The notes under the pieces were generated by a model that was not told the DNA's origin, made no database searches, and saw only the letters and a list, made by a program, of their open reading frames with translations. A stretch of DNA of 64,000 bases from Sulfopaludibacter sp963835555 (lineage in GTDB: Bacteria; Acidobacteriota; Terriglobia; Bryobacterales; Bryobacteraceae): NCBI GenBank assembly GCA_963835555.1, contig CAWIGC010000014.1, forward strand, positions 29,057-93,056. Direction: 5' to 3'. The translations under genes and the position numbers were made by a program. Shown here piece after piece: positions 34,389 through 44,759 of this stretch. Position 1 is the stretch's first letter; every line of letters starts with the position of its first letter.

Positions 34389-35416
34389 AGACTGCTTTAC
34401 TCGCGCTGCTGCTCCCGCTTATGACGCAAGCCGCCAACTATTCCGCCCGCAAGACCGTCGTAGACGGCATTGAAGTGGTGCAACTCGCGGATGCCTCCCG
34501 CAACATGGAGGTATCGATCGCGCCGTCGATCGGCAACATGGCTTATGAAATTAAGGTAGCGGGAAAGAACATTCTCTTCTTCCCGTTTCACAGTCCCGCG
34601 GAACTCAAGGAAAATCCCACCTTCTGCGCCATTCCGTTTCTGGCGCCGTGGGCTAACCGCATCAGTGAAGATTCCTACTGGGCCAATGGCAAGCGATATC
34701 TGCTGAATCCCGACCTGGGCAATCTGCGCCGCGATGGCAATAAAAAGCCGATTCACGGCCTGCTGAATTTCTCGCCCTTGTGGACGCTGGTAGCGGCTTC
34801 GGCCGACGACCGCTCCGCCTGGGCCACCAGCCGCTTCGAATTCGCCAGATATCCGGAGATGATGGCGCAGTTCCCGTTTGCCCACACCATCACCATGACC
34901 TACCGGCTGGCCAACGGCGATGTAGAGGTAGAGACCACGCTCGACAATCACTCCAGCGAGCCCATGCCTGTAGCTATTGGCTTTCACCCTTACTTCCATC
35001 TCGACGATTCCCCCCGGGACCAGTGGAAGGTTCACCTGGCCGCTCGCGATCACCTGCTGCTGAACAATGTGCTGATCCCAACCGGCGAGCGCAAGCCGGT
35101 AGAATTCCCCGATCCCTACACTCTTAAAGACGGCCAACTCGATGACGTGTTCGGCAACCTGGTTCGCGGCGCCGATGGCCGCTCCCGGTTTTGGGTAGAA
35201 GGGAAGAAGCAGCGGATCAGCGTCACCTACGGGCCTAAGTACACCGTCGCGGTGGTCTACGCCCCGCACTCCCGCGAGTTCATCTGCTTCGAACCGATGT
35301 CCGCGATTACGGACGCTTTCAACCTGGCGCACAGCGGAGTTTACAAGGAACTGCAGAGCGTGCCCGCGGGCGGCCAATGGAAGGAAAGCTTCTGGATTTC
35401 GGCCTCCGGGTACTAG
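34385..35416 (+). CDS. Exported aldose 1-epimerase-like protein
   Basis: 343 residues with a signal peptide (LLALLLPLMTQAAN). The galactose-mutarotase fold is indicated by FCAIPFLAPWANRISEDSYW, HGLLNFSPLW, the catalytic-type His in GFHPYFHLDD and FICFEPMSAITDAFN with the Glu. It interconverts anomers of free sugars or acts on a related sugar. Translationally coupled to the cysteine-rich protein upstream. Confidence 0.87.
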   Translation: MKTALLALLLPLMTQAANYSARKTVVDGIEVVQLADASRNMEVSIAPSIGNMAYEIKVAGKNILFFPFHSPAELKENPTFCAIPFLAPWANRISEDSYWANGKRYLLNPDLGNLRRDGNKKPIHGLLNFSPLWTLVAASADDRSAWATSRFEFARYPEMMAQFPFAHTITMTYRLANGDVEVETTLDNHSSEPMPVAIGFHPYFHLDDSPRDQWKVHLAARDHLLLNNVLIPTGERKPVEFPDPYTLKDGQLDDVFGNLVRGADGRSRFWVEGKKQRISVTYGPKYTVAVVYAPHSREFICFEPMSAITDAFNLAHSGVYKELQSVPAGGQWKESFWISASGY

Positions 35417-35489
35417 TAGCGTCGAGTACCATAACCCTGTTTTGGACCTTCTCAGCGGTAAGGATTAGTGCGATAACGGTCCTGTAGAT

Positions 35490-35753
35490 ATGGGATACCG
35501 TCATATATCGCTGTGCTGCAAGTGCGGACTGGCACCCGCCCGAATCGACGAAGTGGGCCTGACGGACGATCACGAACTGGTGATCCACTGGTGGTGCGAA
35601 GACTGCAAGCGGGTGGTCTATGCGTCCAAGAGCCTCTCCGATTGCTGGCAGGACTGCCCCAAGCCCGAACCGCCCCAGGAAATCCCCGAAAAGACGCTGT
35701 CCGACGCCTATGATATCCAGTTCATGCAGAGCATGGGCGTGCGCTTCGATTAG
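35490..35753 (+). CDS. Small zinc-ribbon-like hypothetical protein
   Basis: 87 residues with two CxxC-type knuckles (CCKCG near 9-13 and WCEDCKR near 35-41) and two further cysteines, consistent with a zinc ribbon. The C-terminus is acidic. It overlaps the convergent GH-like gene by 4 bases. Could bind nucleic acid or protein; no family recognised. Confidence 0.6.
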   Translation: MGYRHISLCCKCGLAPARIDEVGLTDDHELVIHWWCEDCKRVVYASKSLSDCWQDCPKPEPPQEIPEKTLSDAYDIQFMQSMGVRFD

Positions 35754-37861
35754 GTTGATTCCACCGCCGCCACTTCGTAATCCACCACGCGCGGAATTGT
35801 GAACTCCAATTCGCCGCCGGTCACGCGGAAGGGCACGCTTCTCTCGCTGCGCAACAGTTCCACGCGAGTCACGCGGCGGCCAGGAGGGAGTTTCATCTTT
35901 ACCTTCTGCTCGCCGATCGGGTAATACTCCCGGATCCAGCCGCGATGCATGTTGGGATTTGTATAGTTCAGTACATGGATGGCGAAGCCTGGTTCCGTCT
36001 CCCAGACGAAGGCCTCTACCACGCCGCTGCCTTCGAGGGTCACAGGCGATTCGCCGTGCAACACCCACCGCACCGAATTCTGCAACAGCCGGCTGATGTC
36101 GGTGTGGCCGCTGTGCCACAAGGTGCGATCCACGTCGCCGGGAAAATAGACCAGGCGGCTGCGGCCTTTCTCCCGGATTACCACGGCGGGTTCGGTGGTG
36201 TGCGGCGTGGGCGGATACGATAGCTCCGGCGGGTACGCCACGTATCCCGGCACCACCGTTAAAACCGGCTCATCGACCGCCTGCACCGGCTGGCGATACT
36301 CCGCGCCGGGGAGCCAGTTGGTATCGGTGAAGCCCTTGAGAATCTCGTGCTGCCGTTCGATGCGCGCGTAAAACGCATTGCCCAGCGTGCCCTGAATCTC
36401 ACCGGCTTTTTGAATGCCGAACAGATCCGCCAAGCCGGATTCGCCGCGCTTTCTGTTGCGCTCGTCGTACATCGCCGTCTCGAAGGTGGCCAGTAGGGAG
36501 CCGCCGCCATCCGCATAGGCTTTCAACTGGCGGCACTGCTCGTCACTCAGCAGCGCCGTGTTAGGCAGAATCAGCGCCGTGTATTTTTTCAGATTCTCCG
36601 CGCCCAGGTCCTCCTCATGCACGAAGTCGAACAGGAAGCGGCCTTCCAGCAGCGCATAGTACAGCCCGTCCACATACTGCTGCGCGCTGAAATTCCCGGG
36701 CGGCCGGTAGAACAGGTGCGTCCGCTGTCCGTAGACCACGCCCAGGTTGGCGATGGTGCGCTTGTTGTTGAAATGCCGGTCATGCTTCGCCAGCCACGTG
36801 AAATAGTCGCGCGCCGGAGCCTGCCAGCGATGGTCCTCGCCCATGCCGGTCTGGGCGCCGATGAAGGAATACCAGATCACCATCCCGCTGGCTACCGTCT
36901 CGTCGAACCACATGGTGTCTTCGGCCGGGGATTTCGCCGCATTGCGCCAGCGCACGCCGCCGGTGCTCCATCCGCCCGTCACGTTGGTAGTGGTGCGCCC
37001 CTTCATCACCGAGTAGCAGACGCGCCCCTGCTGCGCGCAGCCCCAGATGGGCGTATCGTCTCCGCCGCGTCCCTGGTTGTCGCAGTTGAACCACTGGCAC
37101 ACCTCGGCCAGTTGTTTCAAGTCGGGTGTGGCGCGTACGTTGCCGCCCAGGTTGCCGTAATACAGGCTGTCCGGCTTCTTTTCTTTGGCAATGCCATCGT
37201 ACAGCTTCCAGAGATACAGCACGCGCTGGTTGAACTGCTCCCAATACTCGATGGTGCCCGGCCGCGCCAGCCGCTTGCATTGATCGCAGTAGCAGGTCGC
37301 CGGACGCCCCAGAGGGGGCCAGGCATTGGTGTAATGGCCGTCCACGTCATACCGTTGATTGATCTCGCGCATAATGGCCGGCATGAACTCGGTGTAGTAG
37401 GTGGTGAACATGCAGGTGCGGAACAGGCGGTGGTCCTCGTTATGCCGCACCGGGTTGCCTTGCGCGTCCTTCTGGAACCATTCCGGGTGCGCCTGTACGG
37501 CATCCTCCCAATTCAGGTCGGGACTCATGCGCGCGATCACGCGGATGCCGCGCTTTTTGGCCGCGGTGCAGCATTCGCCGAAGAAATCGCGCTCGCCCAG
37601 GAACTGCCCGCGCCGGTGGAACGGCACCTTGGTGGGGTAGTAGGCCAGAATGCCGGTGACGCTCACCAGCAAGGCGTCCACTTTCGCCGAAGCCCAGTAG
37701 GCGGCCCACTGCTCGATATTCAGGTCCACCATATCGCGCTCGGTCATGTTGGTCTGGCCCACGCGATGCACCTTCTGGTGCCATGGTGTTTCGGGAGCGG
37801 CGTCCAGCAGAGAACCCGCCGCCAGCGCTCCCGGCAGAATCAGGAATTCCCGACGGTCCAT
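35750..37861 (-). CDS. Tat-exported glycoside-hydrolase-like protein
   Basis: 703 residues. A Tat-type start (MDRREFLILPGALAAGSLL) is followed by a TIM-barrel-like region (VDALLVSVTGILAYYPTKVP, RGIRVIARMSPDLNWEDA, GHYTNAWPP), a CxxC (CYCDQCKRL) and, at about 430-560, a segment like the beta-galactosidase trimerisation domain (LKKYTALILPNTALLSDEQC, YADGGGSLLATFE). The end is beta-rich. This resembles putative GH proteins related to GH42/alpha-fucosidase-like enzymes; substrate unknown. Confidence 0.7.
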   Translation of the reverse strand: MDRREFLILPGALAAGSLLDAAPETPWHQKVHRVGQTNMTERDMVDLNIEQWAAYWASAKVDALLVSVTGILAYYPTKVPFHRRGQFLGERDFFGECCTAAKKRGIRVIARMSPDLNWEDAVQAHPEWFQKDAQGNPVRHNEDHRLFRTCMFTTYYTEFMPAIMREINQRYDVDGHYTNAWPPLGRPATCYCDQCKRLARPGTIEYWEQFNQRVLYLWKLYDGIAKEKKPDSLYYGNLGGNVRATPDLKQLAEVCQWFNCDNQGRGGDDTPIWGCAQQGRVCYSVMKGRTTTNVTGGWSTGGVRWRNAAKSPAEDTMWFDETVASGMVIWYSFIGAQTGMGEDHRWQAPARDYFTWLAKHDRHFNNKRTIANLGVVYGQRTHLFYRPPGNFSAQQYVDGLYYALLEGRFLFDFVHEEDLGAENLKKYTALILPNTALLSDEQCRQLKAYADGGGSLLATFETAMYDERNRKRGESGLADLFGIQKAGEIQGTLGNAFYARIERQHEILKGFTDTNWLPGAEYRQPVQAVDEPVLTVVPGYVAYPPELSYPPTPHTTEPAVVIREKGRSRLVYFPGDVDRTLWHSGHTDISRLLQNSVRWVLHGESPVTLEGSGVVEAFVWETEPGFAIHVLNYTNPNMHRGWIREYYPIGEQKVKMKLPPGRRVTRVELLRSERSVPFRVTGGELEFTIPRVVDYEVAAVEST

Positions 37862-37900
37862 GTGTGTATGCTATCGCTTTCGGCGGCTACTATTGCTGGA

Positions 37901-38597
37901 TCACACGCTCAGGTGCATACGGACCACTTCGTCGGTCAGCTCGCCGATGGCGCCGGCAGCGACGCGACGCCCCTTATCGAGAATGCAGAACTCGCTGGCC
38001 ACGCGGCGGGCGAACGGCAGCTTCTGCTCCACCAGCAGCATTGTAAGCCCCTCTTCGCGATTCAGCTTCAAAAGGATGTCGCCGATTTCGTGGACGATAT
38101 TGGGCTGAATCCCTTCGGTGGGCTCATCCAGGATCAGCAGTTTCGGTTCGAGCACCAGGGCGCGGCCGATGGCAAGCTGCTGCTGCTGCCCGCCCGAAAG
38201 GTCTCCGCCGCGCCTGTGGAGCATCTGTTTGAGTACCGGAAACAAATCGAAAATCCGGCTGGGAATGGCGCGCGCCTGGTTCGGGCGCACGCCCAGCCCG
38301 ACACGCAGGTTCTCCTCCACGGTGAGATGCGAAAAAATCTCACGGCCCTGCGGCACGTAACCGATGCCGAGCCTGGCCCGGTGCTCGGCAGGGCGGTTTA
38401 GCAATTCGGTTCCATCGAATTCGACTGCCGCCGGAACTGCTCCGCAGCAGTCCCATGATGCATTTGAGGAGCGTCGTCTTGCCCATGCCGTTGCGGCCCA
38501 TCAGGCACATGCGCGAGCCGGCGGGGACGGTGAGATCCACATCCCATAATGTATGGCTGCCGCCGTAGAACTGGTTGAGGGACGTAACTGCCAGCAC
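37901..38597 (-). CDS. urtE: Urea ABC transporter ATPase UrtE (frame broken near 38428)
   Basis: Branched-chain-type ABC ATPase. Walker A is GRNGMGKTTLLKC; after one extra G near 38428 the frame continues EFDGTELLNRPAEHR, GIGYVPQGREIFSHLTVEEN, the signature LSGGQQQQLAIGRAL and Walker B LLILDEPTEGIQPN. The last phrase is characteristic of UrtE. Repaired length ~231 residues, normal. Last gene of the urt set, 2 bases from urtD. Confidence 0.9.
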
Positions 38598-38599
38598 CC

Positions 38600-39358
38600 T
38601 TACACTCCCAAGTAAACTTCTATGACGCGAGGATCTTTCTGCACCTTATCCATATCGCCCTCCGCAATCACCTGACCTTCGTGCAACACCGTGACCCGCC
38701 GCGCAATCGAGCGGACGAAGTGCATGTCGTGCTCGACAACCATGATGGAATGCTCGCCCTCCAGCGAAAGCAGCAACTCGGCGGTCCGTTCGATCTCCTG
38801 CGGCGTCATGCCCGCAACGGGCTCGTCCACCAGCAGCAACTCCGGGTTTTGCATCAGGAGCATGCCGATCTCAAGCCACTGCTTCTGACCGTGCGAGAGT
38901 ACTCGGGCTGGAAATCCACGTTCTTTCGAGAGGCCGACGGTCTCCAGTACCTCGTCGATTCTTCTTTGCTGCGATGACGAAATCCGGGCACGCAGGGCTT
39001 TCAGGAAAGTGCGGCTGCCGGACAGCGCGAGTTCGAGGTTCTCGAATACGGTTAACTGCTCGAACACTGTCGGTTTCTGAAACTTCCGGCCAATGCCCGC
39101 GTCCACGATTTCCGCTTCCGTCAGGCGGAGCAGATCGATGTCCTGTCCGAACCACGCGGTCCCCGAATCCGGCCGCGTCTTTCCCGTGACCACGTCCATC
39201 ATGGTGGTCTTACCGGCGCCGTTGGGTCCGATGATGCAGAGCAACTCTCCCGGATCGACGTAGAGAGAAAGGTCGTTGAGCGCCTTAAAGCCGTCGAAGC
39301 TGACGGTGAGGTCTTCCAGGTAAAGCCGCTTGTCGCGAAGAGTCGCTTTCCCGCTCAT
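38600..39358 (-). CDS. urtD: Urea ABC transporter ATPase UrtD
   Basis: 252 residues. Walker A is GPNGAGKTTMMDVVTGKTRP, as usual in UrtD; GRKFQKPTVFEQLTVFENLE is a further UrtD mark. The signature is unusual, VLSHGQKQWLEIGMLLMQ, as known in the family, and Walker B is ELLLVDEPVAGMTP. The start overlaps the stop of urtC (ATGA). It energises urea uptake with UrtE. Confidence 0.93.
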   Translation of the reverse strand: MSGKATLRDKRLYLEDLTVSFDGFKALNDLSLYVDPGELLCIIGPNGAGKTTMMDVVTGKTRPDSGTAWFGQDIDLLRLTEAEIVDAGIGRKFQKPTVFEQLTVFENLELALSGSRTFLKALRARISSSQQRRIDEVLETVGLSKERGFPARVLSHGQKQWLEIGMLLMQNPELLLVDEPVAGMTPQEIERTAELLLSLEGEHSIMVVEHDMHFVRSIARRVTVLHEGQVIAEGDMDKVQKDPRVIEVYLGV

Positions 39359-40450
39359 TTGTCTTTACCCGACGCCGTCACCAGGCCGATAATGCCGCGC
39401 GGCAGGAACAGCGTTACCAATACAAACAGCGCCCCCAGTGCGTAGAGCCATACTTCCGGAAAGGCCCCGGTGAGGTAGGTTTTCGCGTAGTTTACCAACA
39501 CCGCTCCGGCGATGGCGCCGTAGAGCGTGCCGCGCCCGCCGACGGCCACCCAGATGACGGCTTCGATGGAATTGATGGGCGAGAACTCACTCGGGTTGAT
39601 GATGCCGATTTGCGGCACGTAGAGGGCGCCGGCGATTCCGGCAATGACGGCGGAAAATACAAAGAGCCAGAGCTTGAACGATTCCACCGGATAGCCCAGG
39701 AAACGGGTGCGGCTCTCGGCGTCGCGGATTGCTCGCAACACGCGCCCCGCGCGCGATTCGACAATCAGGCGGCACGCCATATAGCTGGCCGCCAGATGCG
39801 GCGACGGTGATTACCAGCAGCACCACGCGGGTTTTGTCGGAATGCAGGTCGAAACCCAGGATGTCTTTGAAATCCGTGAAGCCGTTGTTGCCGCCAAAGC
39901 CCATATCGTTGCGGAAAAACGCCAGCATCAAAGCGTACGTGAGCGCCTGCGTGATGATGGAGAAGTACACGCCGGTGACGCGCGAGCGGAAGGCAAACCA
40001 GCCGAAGACCAGCGCCAGCAGGCCGGGCGCGACCGCCATCATGACGAGTGCGAACGGGAGGTGATTGAAACCGTACCAGAACCAGGGCAGCGACTTCCAG
40101 TTCAAAAACACCATGAAGTCCGGCAGTACAGGGTCGCCGTATACGCCCCGGGGACCAATCTGCCGCATCAGATACATGCCCATCGCATATCCGCCGAGTG
40201 AGAAAAATGCCGCGTGCCCAAGGCTTAAGATGCCGCAGTATCCCCAGATCAGGTCGAGTGACAATGCCAGCATTCCGAAACACAGGTACTTGCCGATCAG
40301 AGTGATGCCGTAAGTTGAAAGATGCAATGCGGATGATGGGGGCACACCCAAATTGAGGATGGGCACCGCGATAGCTACCAATGTAAGTACCGCGAGAAAC
40401 CACTTACTCCCCCGATCACCCCCTGCAATCCAATTCCCGGAAAGTAACAC
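39355..40450 (-). CDS. urtC: Urea ABC transporter permease UrtC (frame broken near 39790)
   Basis: LivM-type permease with many hydrophobic helices. Marks are YLCFGMLALSLDLIWGYCGI, LSLGHAAFFSLGGYAMGMYL, VYFSIITQALTYALM and, in the second frame, SIEAVIWVAVGGRGTLYGAI. Near 39790 an extra G in GGCGGCC separates VITVAASG from ASYMACRLIVESRAGRVL. Repaired length ~364 residues. One bp-scale gap to urtB; overlaps urtD. Confidence 0.9.
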
Positions 40451-40452
40451 CT

Positions 40453-42099
40453 CTATTTATCCTCCGCCGCGCGACCGGCTTGCGGGAACAGCCCGCGCGG
40501 CCTGATCTGAATGAAGAGGATCAGCGCGACAAGAACGAAAATTTTCGCCAGGACCGCCCCGGCATATGGTTCCAGCAGTTTATTGGCGATCCCCATACCC
40601 ATGCCGCCGAGCAGCGATCCCCAGAGGTTGCCGACACCGCCAAACACAACCACCAGGAACGAATCGACGATGTAGGATTGTCCCAGATTGGGACCGACGT
40701 TGGTCAACTGGCTGAGCGCCACGCCCGCCACGCCGGCGATACCGGATCCCAGCCCGAACGTCATGGCATCGACCCATTCGGTGCGGATGCCCATCGCTTT
40801 TGCCATGGCCCGGTTCTGGGAGACGGCCCGGATTTCGAGACCGATTCTGGTGCGCTTAAAGATGAGCAGGATCAGAAAAAACACCATCAGGGTGAAGATG
40901 ACGACGTACAGGTGGTTATAGGTAATCTCTAAAGCGTCGTTGAGCCGCAGGGAGCCGCTCATCCAATCGGGTGTCACCACCGAGCGGTTGAGCGCCGTGA
41001 AGATCGACCGGACGGACTGCTGCAGGATCAGGCTGACGCCGAACGTGGCGAGCAGGGTTTCCAGCGGTCTGCCATAGAGGTGTTGAATGATGGTGCGCTC
41101 CATGACCACACCGGTTAACCCGGCGACCAGGAATGCCGCCGGAATCGCGAGCAGAATCGATGCCCCGACGTGTCCCGGCATCAGCGACTGCACGCCGTAA
41201 GTGGTGTATGCGCCCAGCATCATCAACTCGCCATGCGCCATGTTGATCACGCCCATGACGCCAAATGTAATTGCCAGGCCGATGGCGATGAGCACCAGTA
41301 CCGACCCGAGGCTAAGGCCGAAAAACAGGGTCTGGATGCCGGAGTAGAAAGAGCGCCAGCCATCGATGGAGGCGATCGCGGCCGCGGTGGCCCGGCGCAC
41401 CTTTTCATCGCTCTCGGCGAAACTGCCGTCGGGAGTTTTGTCGAGCAGGAGCGCCAGGCGGTTGCGCACATCCTGGCTGAGACTCTGCCGTAGCGTATCG
41501 ACGGCTTTCAGACGGACTGTGGCGTCTGCACTGCCTAGCGCGGCCATCGCTAAGCTCGTCGCGATCTCTTTTCGGACGGCGGAATTCGTTTCCAGGGGAA
41601 GCCGCTGGCGCAGCAGCGCCACGCCGGCTTCGTCCAGCGAGCGCGATATCTCGCGCACCGCATCCAGGCGCGCGGCGGCGTCCGGACTGGAGAGTGCAAA
41701 GAGCGCGAGGGTTTCGCGCAACTCGCGCCGCAGGGCATTGTTGGTTCCGATTTTGGTCATGCCGTCCGCGGGGGCGGGTCCGGCGCTCTTCAGGGAGAGC
41801 GGATCGATTAAATTCAGGGGATCTTCGTCGGCCGATTTGACTATGAAAATCTTCTGATCGCTGTTGCGGAAATAGAGGCGGTCATCCATGAACGCCGAAA
41901 GAACGGCGCGCACACTGGAATGACCGCTCTGGCTCAGCCGTTTGACAATGGCGGCCTTTTCGGAGTACGTCGCGTCCCGCAACTCGCCGAGAGTCGAGAG
42001 GAAGCCGGCATCGTTCGGAGATTGGGCCCGCGCCGGCGCCGGGGTACAAATGGCGAGCAGCACCAACAGGCACAGCCCGCCCCGGGAGGTATCTCTCAT
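40453..42099 (-). CDS. urtB: Urea ABC transporter permease UrtB with N-terminal helical domain
   Basis: 548 residues from ATG 42099 (TAATG overlap with the urtA stop). A signal-like segment (LLVLLAICTPAPARA) and a ~215-residue HEAT-like periplasmic domain (AVREISRSLDEAGVALLRQR) precede the LivH-type permease (ITFGVMGVINMAHGELMMLG, TLLATFGVSLILQQSVRSIF, SYIVDSFLVVVFGGVGNLWG). Such N-terminal extensions are usual in UrtB and distinguish it from LivH. Confidence 0.93.
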   Translation of the reverse strand: MRDTSRGGLCLLVLLAICTPAPARAQSPNDAGFLSTLGELRDATYSEKAAIVKRLSQSGHSSVRAVLSAFMDDRLYFRNSDQKIFIVKSADEDPLNLIDPLSLKSAGPAPADGMTKIGTNNALRRELRETLALFALSSPDAAARLDAVREISRSLDEAGVALLRQRLPLETNSAVRKEIATSLAMAALGSADATVRLKAVDTLRQSLSQDVRNRLALLLDKTPDGSFAESDEKVRRATAAAIASIDGWRSFYSGIQTLFFGLSLGSVLVLIAIGLAITFGVMGVINMAHGELMMLGAYTTYGVQSLMPGHVGASILLAIPAAFLVAGLTGVVMERTIIQHLYGRPLETLLATFGVSLILQQSVRSIFTALNRSVVTPDWMSGSLRLNDALEITYNHLYVVIFTLMVFFLILLIFKRTRIGLEIRAVSQNRAMAKAMGIRTEWVDAMTFGLGSGIAGVAGVALSQLTNVGPNLGQSYIVDSFLVVVFGGVGNLWGSLLGGMGMGIANKLLEPYAGAVLAKIFVLVALILFIQIRPRGLFPQAGRAAEDK

Positions 42100-43385
42100 T
42101 ATTTGTAGTTCTGTCCGGAACACTTCTTGGTGACCTTATTATAATTCCCGCACTTCAGCGTCACCCAATCCGCTTCGATGTTCTTGCTGCCGGGCAGGTA
42201 GTCGGACCAGGCATCGCCCGGCACTTCGGCGGCGGATTTCCAGACCACGTTAAACTGCCCGTCCGCCTTCACTTCGCCGATGTAAACCGGCTTGGTGATG
42301 TGATGATTCGGAAGAACCTTGGCGGTGCCGCCGGTCAGGTTCGGCGTCTCGAGCCCCGGCAGCGCCGCGAGCACCTTCTCCACGTCGGTACTCTTGGCCT
42401 TTTCCACTGCCTTCACCCACAGGTTGAAGCCGATGTAGTGGGCCTCCATCGGGTCGTTGGTGGTGCGCTTGGGGTTCTTGATAAACGCGTGCCATTGATT
42501 GATGAACGCCTTATTGGCCGGGGTGTTGATGCTTTCAAAATAGTTCCAGGCGGCCAGGTGCCCCACCAGCGGCTTGGTATCGAGGCCGGACAGTTCCTCC
42601 TCGCCCACCGAGAATGCGACCACCGGAATATCTTCCGCCGAAATCTTCTGGTTGCCCAGTTCCTTGTAGAAGGGCACGTTGGCGTCTCCGTTGATGGTGG
42701 AGACAACCGCGGTCTTTTTGCCGGCCGAGCCGAACTTTTTGATGGCGGCGACGCGGGTCTGCCAGTCCGAGAAGCCGAAGGGCGTATAGTTGATCGAAAT
42801 ATCTTCCGGCTTCACGCCTTTCAAGTGCAGGTACGCCTCGAGGATCTTGTTCGTGGTGCGCGGATACACATAGTCCGTCCCTTCCAGCACCCAGCGCTTC
42901 ACGCCCACTTCCTTCATCAGGTAATCTACCGCCGGGATGGCCTGTTGATTCGGCGCGGCTCCGGTATAGATGACATTTTTGGAGGACTCCTCCCCTTCGT
43001 ACTGCACGGGGTAGAAGAGCAATCCATTGTCTTTTTCGAATACCGGCAGCACGGACTTTCGGGAGACGGACGTCCAGCACCCGAACACTACGGCGACTTT
43101 GTCCTTTTCGAGCAACTGCGCCGCTTTCTCGGCAAAGAGCGGCCAGTTGGATGCCGGATCTACCACCACCGGCTGAAGTTTCTTCCCCAGCAGTCCGCCC
43201 TTCTTGTTCTGGGCGTCAATCATCATCAGAATCGTGTCCTTCAACGTGGTTTCGCTAATGGCCATGGTGCCGGAAAGCGAATGCAGCACGCCCACCTTGA
43301 TGGTGTCCTGGGCCAACGCAAATTGCGAGAATACCATCCCGGTAATCAGCAGCGAGACCGTCACGAACACTGGTTTACGTATCAT
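42099..43385 (-). CDS. urtA: Urea ABC transporter substrate-binding protein UrtA
   Basis: 428 residues from ATG 43385, with signal peptide (VFVTVSLLITGMVFSQFALA). The binding domain starts DTIKVGVLHSLSGTMAISET and contains FGCWTSVSRKSVLPVFEKDN, GLLFYPVQYEGEESS and VDYLMKE, which distinguish UrtA from leucine- and amide-binding relatives. Periplasmic receptor for the urea importer; first urt gene, after the porin. Confidence 0.95.
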   Translation of the reverse strand: MIRKPVFVTVSLLITGMVFSQFALAQDTIKVGVLHSLSGTMAISETTLKDTILMMIDAQNKKGGLLGKKLQPVVVDPASNWPLFAEKAAQLLEKDKVAVVFGCWTSVSRKSVLPVFEKDNGLLFYPVQYEGEESSKNVIYTGAAPNQQAIPAVDYLMKEVGVKRWVLEGTDYVYPRTTNKILEAYLHLKGVKPEDISINYTPFGFSDWQTRVAAIKKFGSAGKKTAVVSTINGDANVPFYKELGNQKISAEDIPVVAFSVGEEELSGLDTKPLVGHLAAWNYFESINTPANKAFINQWHAFIKNPKRTTNDPMEAHYIGFNLWVKAVEKAKSTDVEKVLAALPGLETPNLTGGTAKVLPNHHITKPVYIGEVKADGQFNVVWKSAAEVPGDAWSDYLPGSKNIEADWVTLKCGNYNKVTKKCSGQNYK

Positions 43386-43426
43386 GTTACTGAACTCCTT
43401 TATTGTGATAGGTTGGGTACGGTGCC

Positions 43427-44503
43427 TTACATCTGGACCTGCAGACCTACTCCGGCCTGCCAGAAATTCTGTCTCTCCCGGTCGAATCTGGTGTCCCGGT
43501 AGAAAGACATGACGCGACAATTGAACTGTTTGATGACATAGTTAAAGTTAGCTTCGCTCGTCTTTTGGCTGTAGTTAGCGCCTGTGCCGTGGGTAAAGTC
43601 GGCTTTGGCTACTTTCCCCAGGATCTCGAACTTACCCACGCCGACTTTTTTGGGAAAGAGATAACTTCCCAGCACGTATGCGCCCTGACTCTTGGCATAC
43701 AGGATGTCATATCCGCCCAGCCGGTTGTAGTTGGAGTACTCACTTTCAATCGAGACTACGCCCAGGTTGTGGAGTTTTCGTTCCATCAAAAAATCGACAG
43801 TGGTGGCGGTGTGTCCGCCTTGATACTGAGTCGCTCCGCCTATGGCCAGCAGGTTCTTATCGCCATAGTAGGTGCCGTTCAGGTAATAGCCGTCCTCCTG
43901 ATCCCAAAAATCGACCTGGACGCGGGCGGCGCCGAGGACTTCGGGACGACCGGTCGCGGACCTGCCGTCGAACGCGCCCGCCGAAACCTTGATCTTCTTG
44001 GCGAACGTGCCCCAATACATGACGCCGTTATCGCGGCCCTGAAAAACAAACGGATATCCGTCCTGAACGCCGTCCGTATAGACGCCCCACTGATGGGCGT
44101 AGAACGGGCCGTAGAGGTTCGCGCGGTCGCTGGGCGGCAGGAAGCGGCCGGCCCAGATGTTGAAGTGGGGAGAGAACTCGAGGCGGGCGACCGCGTCCAA
44201 CACGCCGACCTTGTTGGTGGCGCCGTCGTAATCGGTGTTGAACATGAATTTGATGTTCTCCGTGATCGGTCCGTTGATGTACAACCGCACGTCATCGAGG
44301 AGGAACTGATTGTTGAAGTTGCCGCCGGATGGCATCGTGGTCTCGAATTCGGTTCGCAATCCGGCGCCGACTGTGACCGGACCCAGGTTAATCTGCGCCA
44401 TTGATGGCGGCGACAGAACCAGGAAACCAAGCAGCGAAAATAAAACGGGCCCGCATTGCCGCGCAATGGACACACATCTGTCGCCGGCAGCTCGTCTTAG
44501 CAT
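43427..44503 (-). CDS. Outer-membrane porin, probably for urea entry
   Basis: 358 residues from ATG 44503, preceded by AGAGGA nine bases upstream. Signal peptide (VLFSLLGFLVLSPPSMA) and then a beta-barrel pattern with alternating residues (LGPVTVGAGLRTEFETTMP, ENIKFMFNTDYDGATNKVGV, FNIWAGRFLPPSDRANLYGP), ending in aromatic-flanked strands and a hydrophobic C-terminus. It resembles OprO/OprP-like or short-chain-amide-type porins. Position between ureG and urtA points to urea or amide passage through the outer membrane. Confidence 0.82.
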   Translation of the reverse strand: MLRRAAGDRCVSIARQCGPVLFSLLGFLVLSPPSMAQINLGPVTVGAGLRTEFETTMPSGGNFNNQFLLDDVRLYINGPITENIKFMFNTDYDGATNKVGVLDAVARLEFSPHFNIWAGRFLPPSDRANLYGPFYAHQWGVYTDGVQDGYPFVFQGRDNGVMYWGTFAKKIKVSAGAFDGRSATGRPEVLGAARVQVDFWDQEDGYYLNGTYYGDKNLLAIGGATQYQGGHTATTVDFLMERKLHNLGVVSIESEYSNYNRLGGYDILYAKSQGAYVLGSYLFPKKVGVGKFEILGKVAKADFTHGTGANYSQKTSEANFNYVIKQFNCRVMSFYRDTRFDRERQNFWQAGVGLQVQM

Positions 44504-44662
44504 GAATTTATCCTCTTCTTTTGGGCGCACGAAGCAGAGCTTGTGGATTTGTTGGTGATACCAACGCGCCCGGGCCTGGACTAAGAAAGCGCGGCAAACG
44601 TTGACGCGACAACTAACCCGCGGTCACTTGGCGGGTTCAGTAATTTGGGGCAGTGAAGAAAA

Positions 44663-44691
44663 ATAATACATTGAACTGTAATGCTTGTCAA
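44663..44691 (-). promoter_or_regulatory. Strong sigma-70 promoter for porin-urtABCDE
   Basis: On the minus strand TTGACA (44686-44691), exactly 17 bases, then TATTAT (44663-44668). It lies ~160 bases before the porin ATG in the 256-base gap after ureG, and would let the transport genes be expressed separately from the urease genes. No second gene or terminator is clear in the gap. Confidence 0.7.
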
Positions 44692-44759
44692 CGAACTACA
44701 CGGGGTTGCGCGATAGCTATTTCTGATCTGATCCCAAAAGGAATTCTATAGCGAACTGG

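Noticed and set aside
36617..38401. 594-codon plus-strand open frame
   Set aside because: Antisense to the GH-like gene and urtE; it crosses two real genes.
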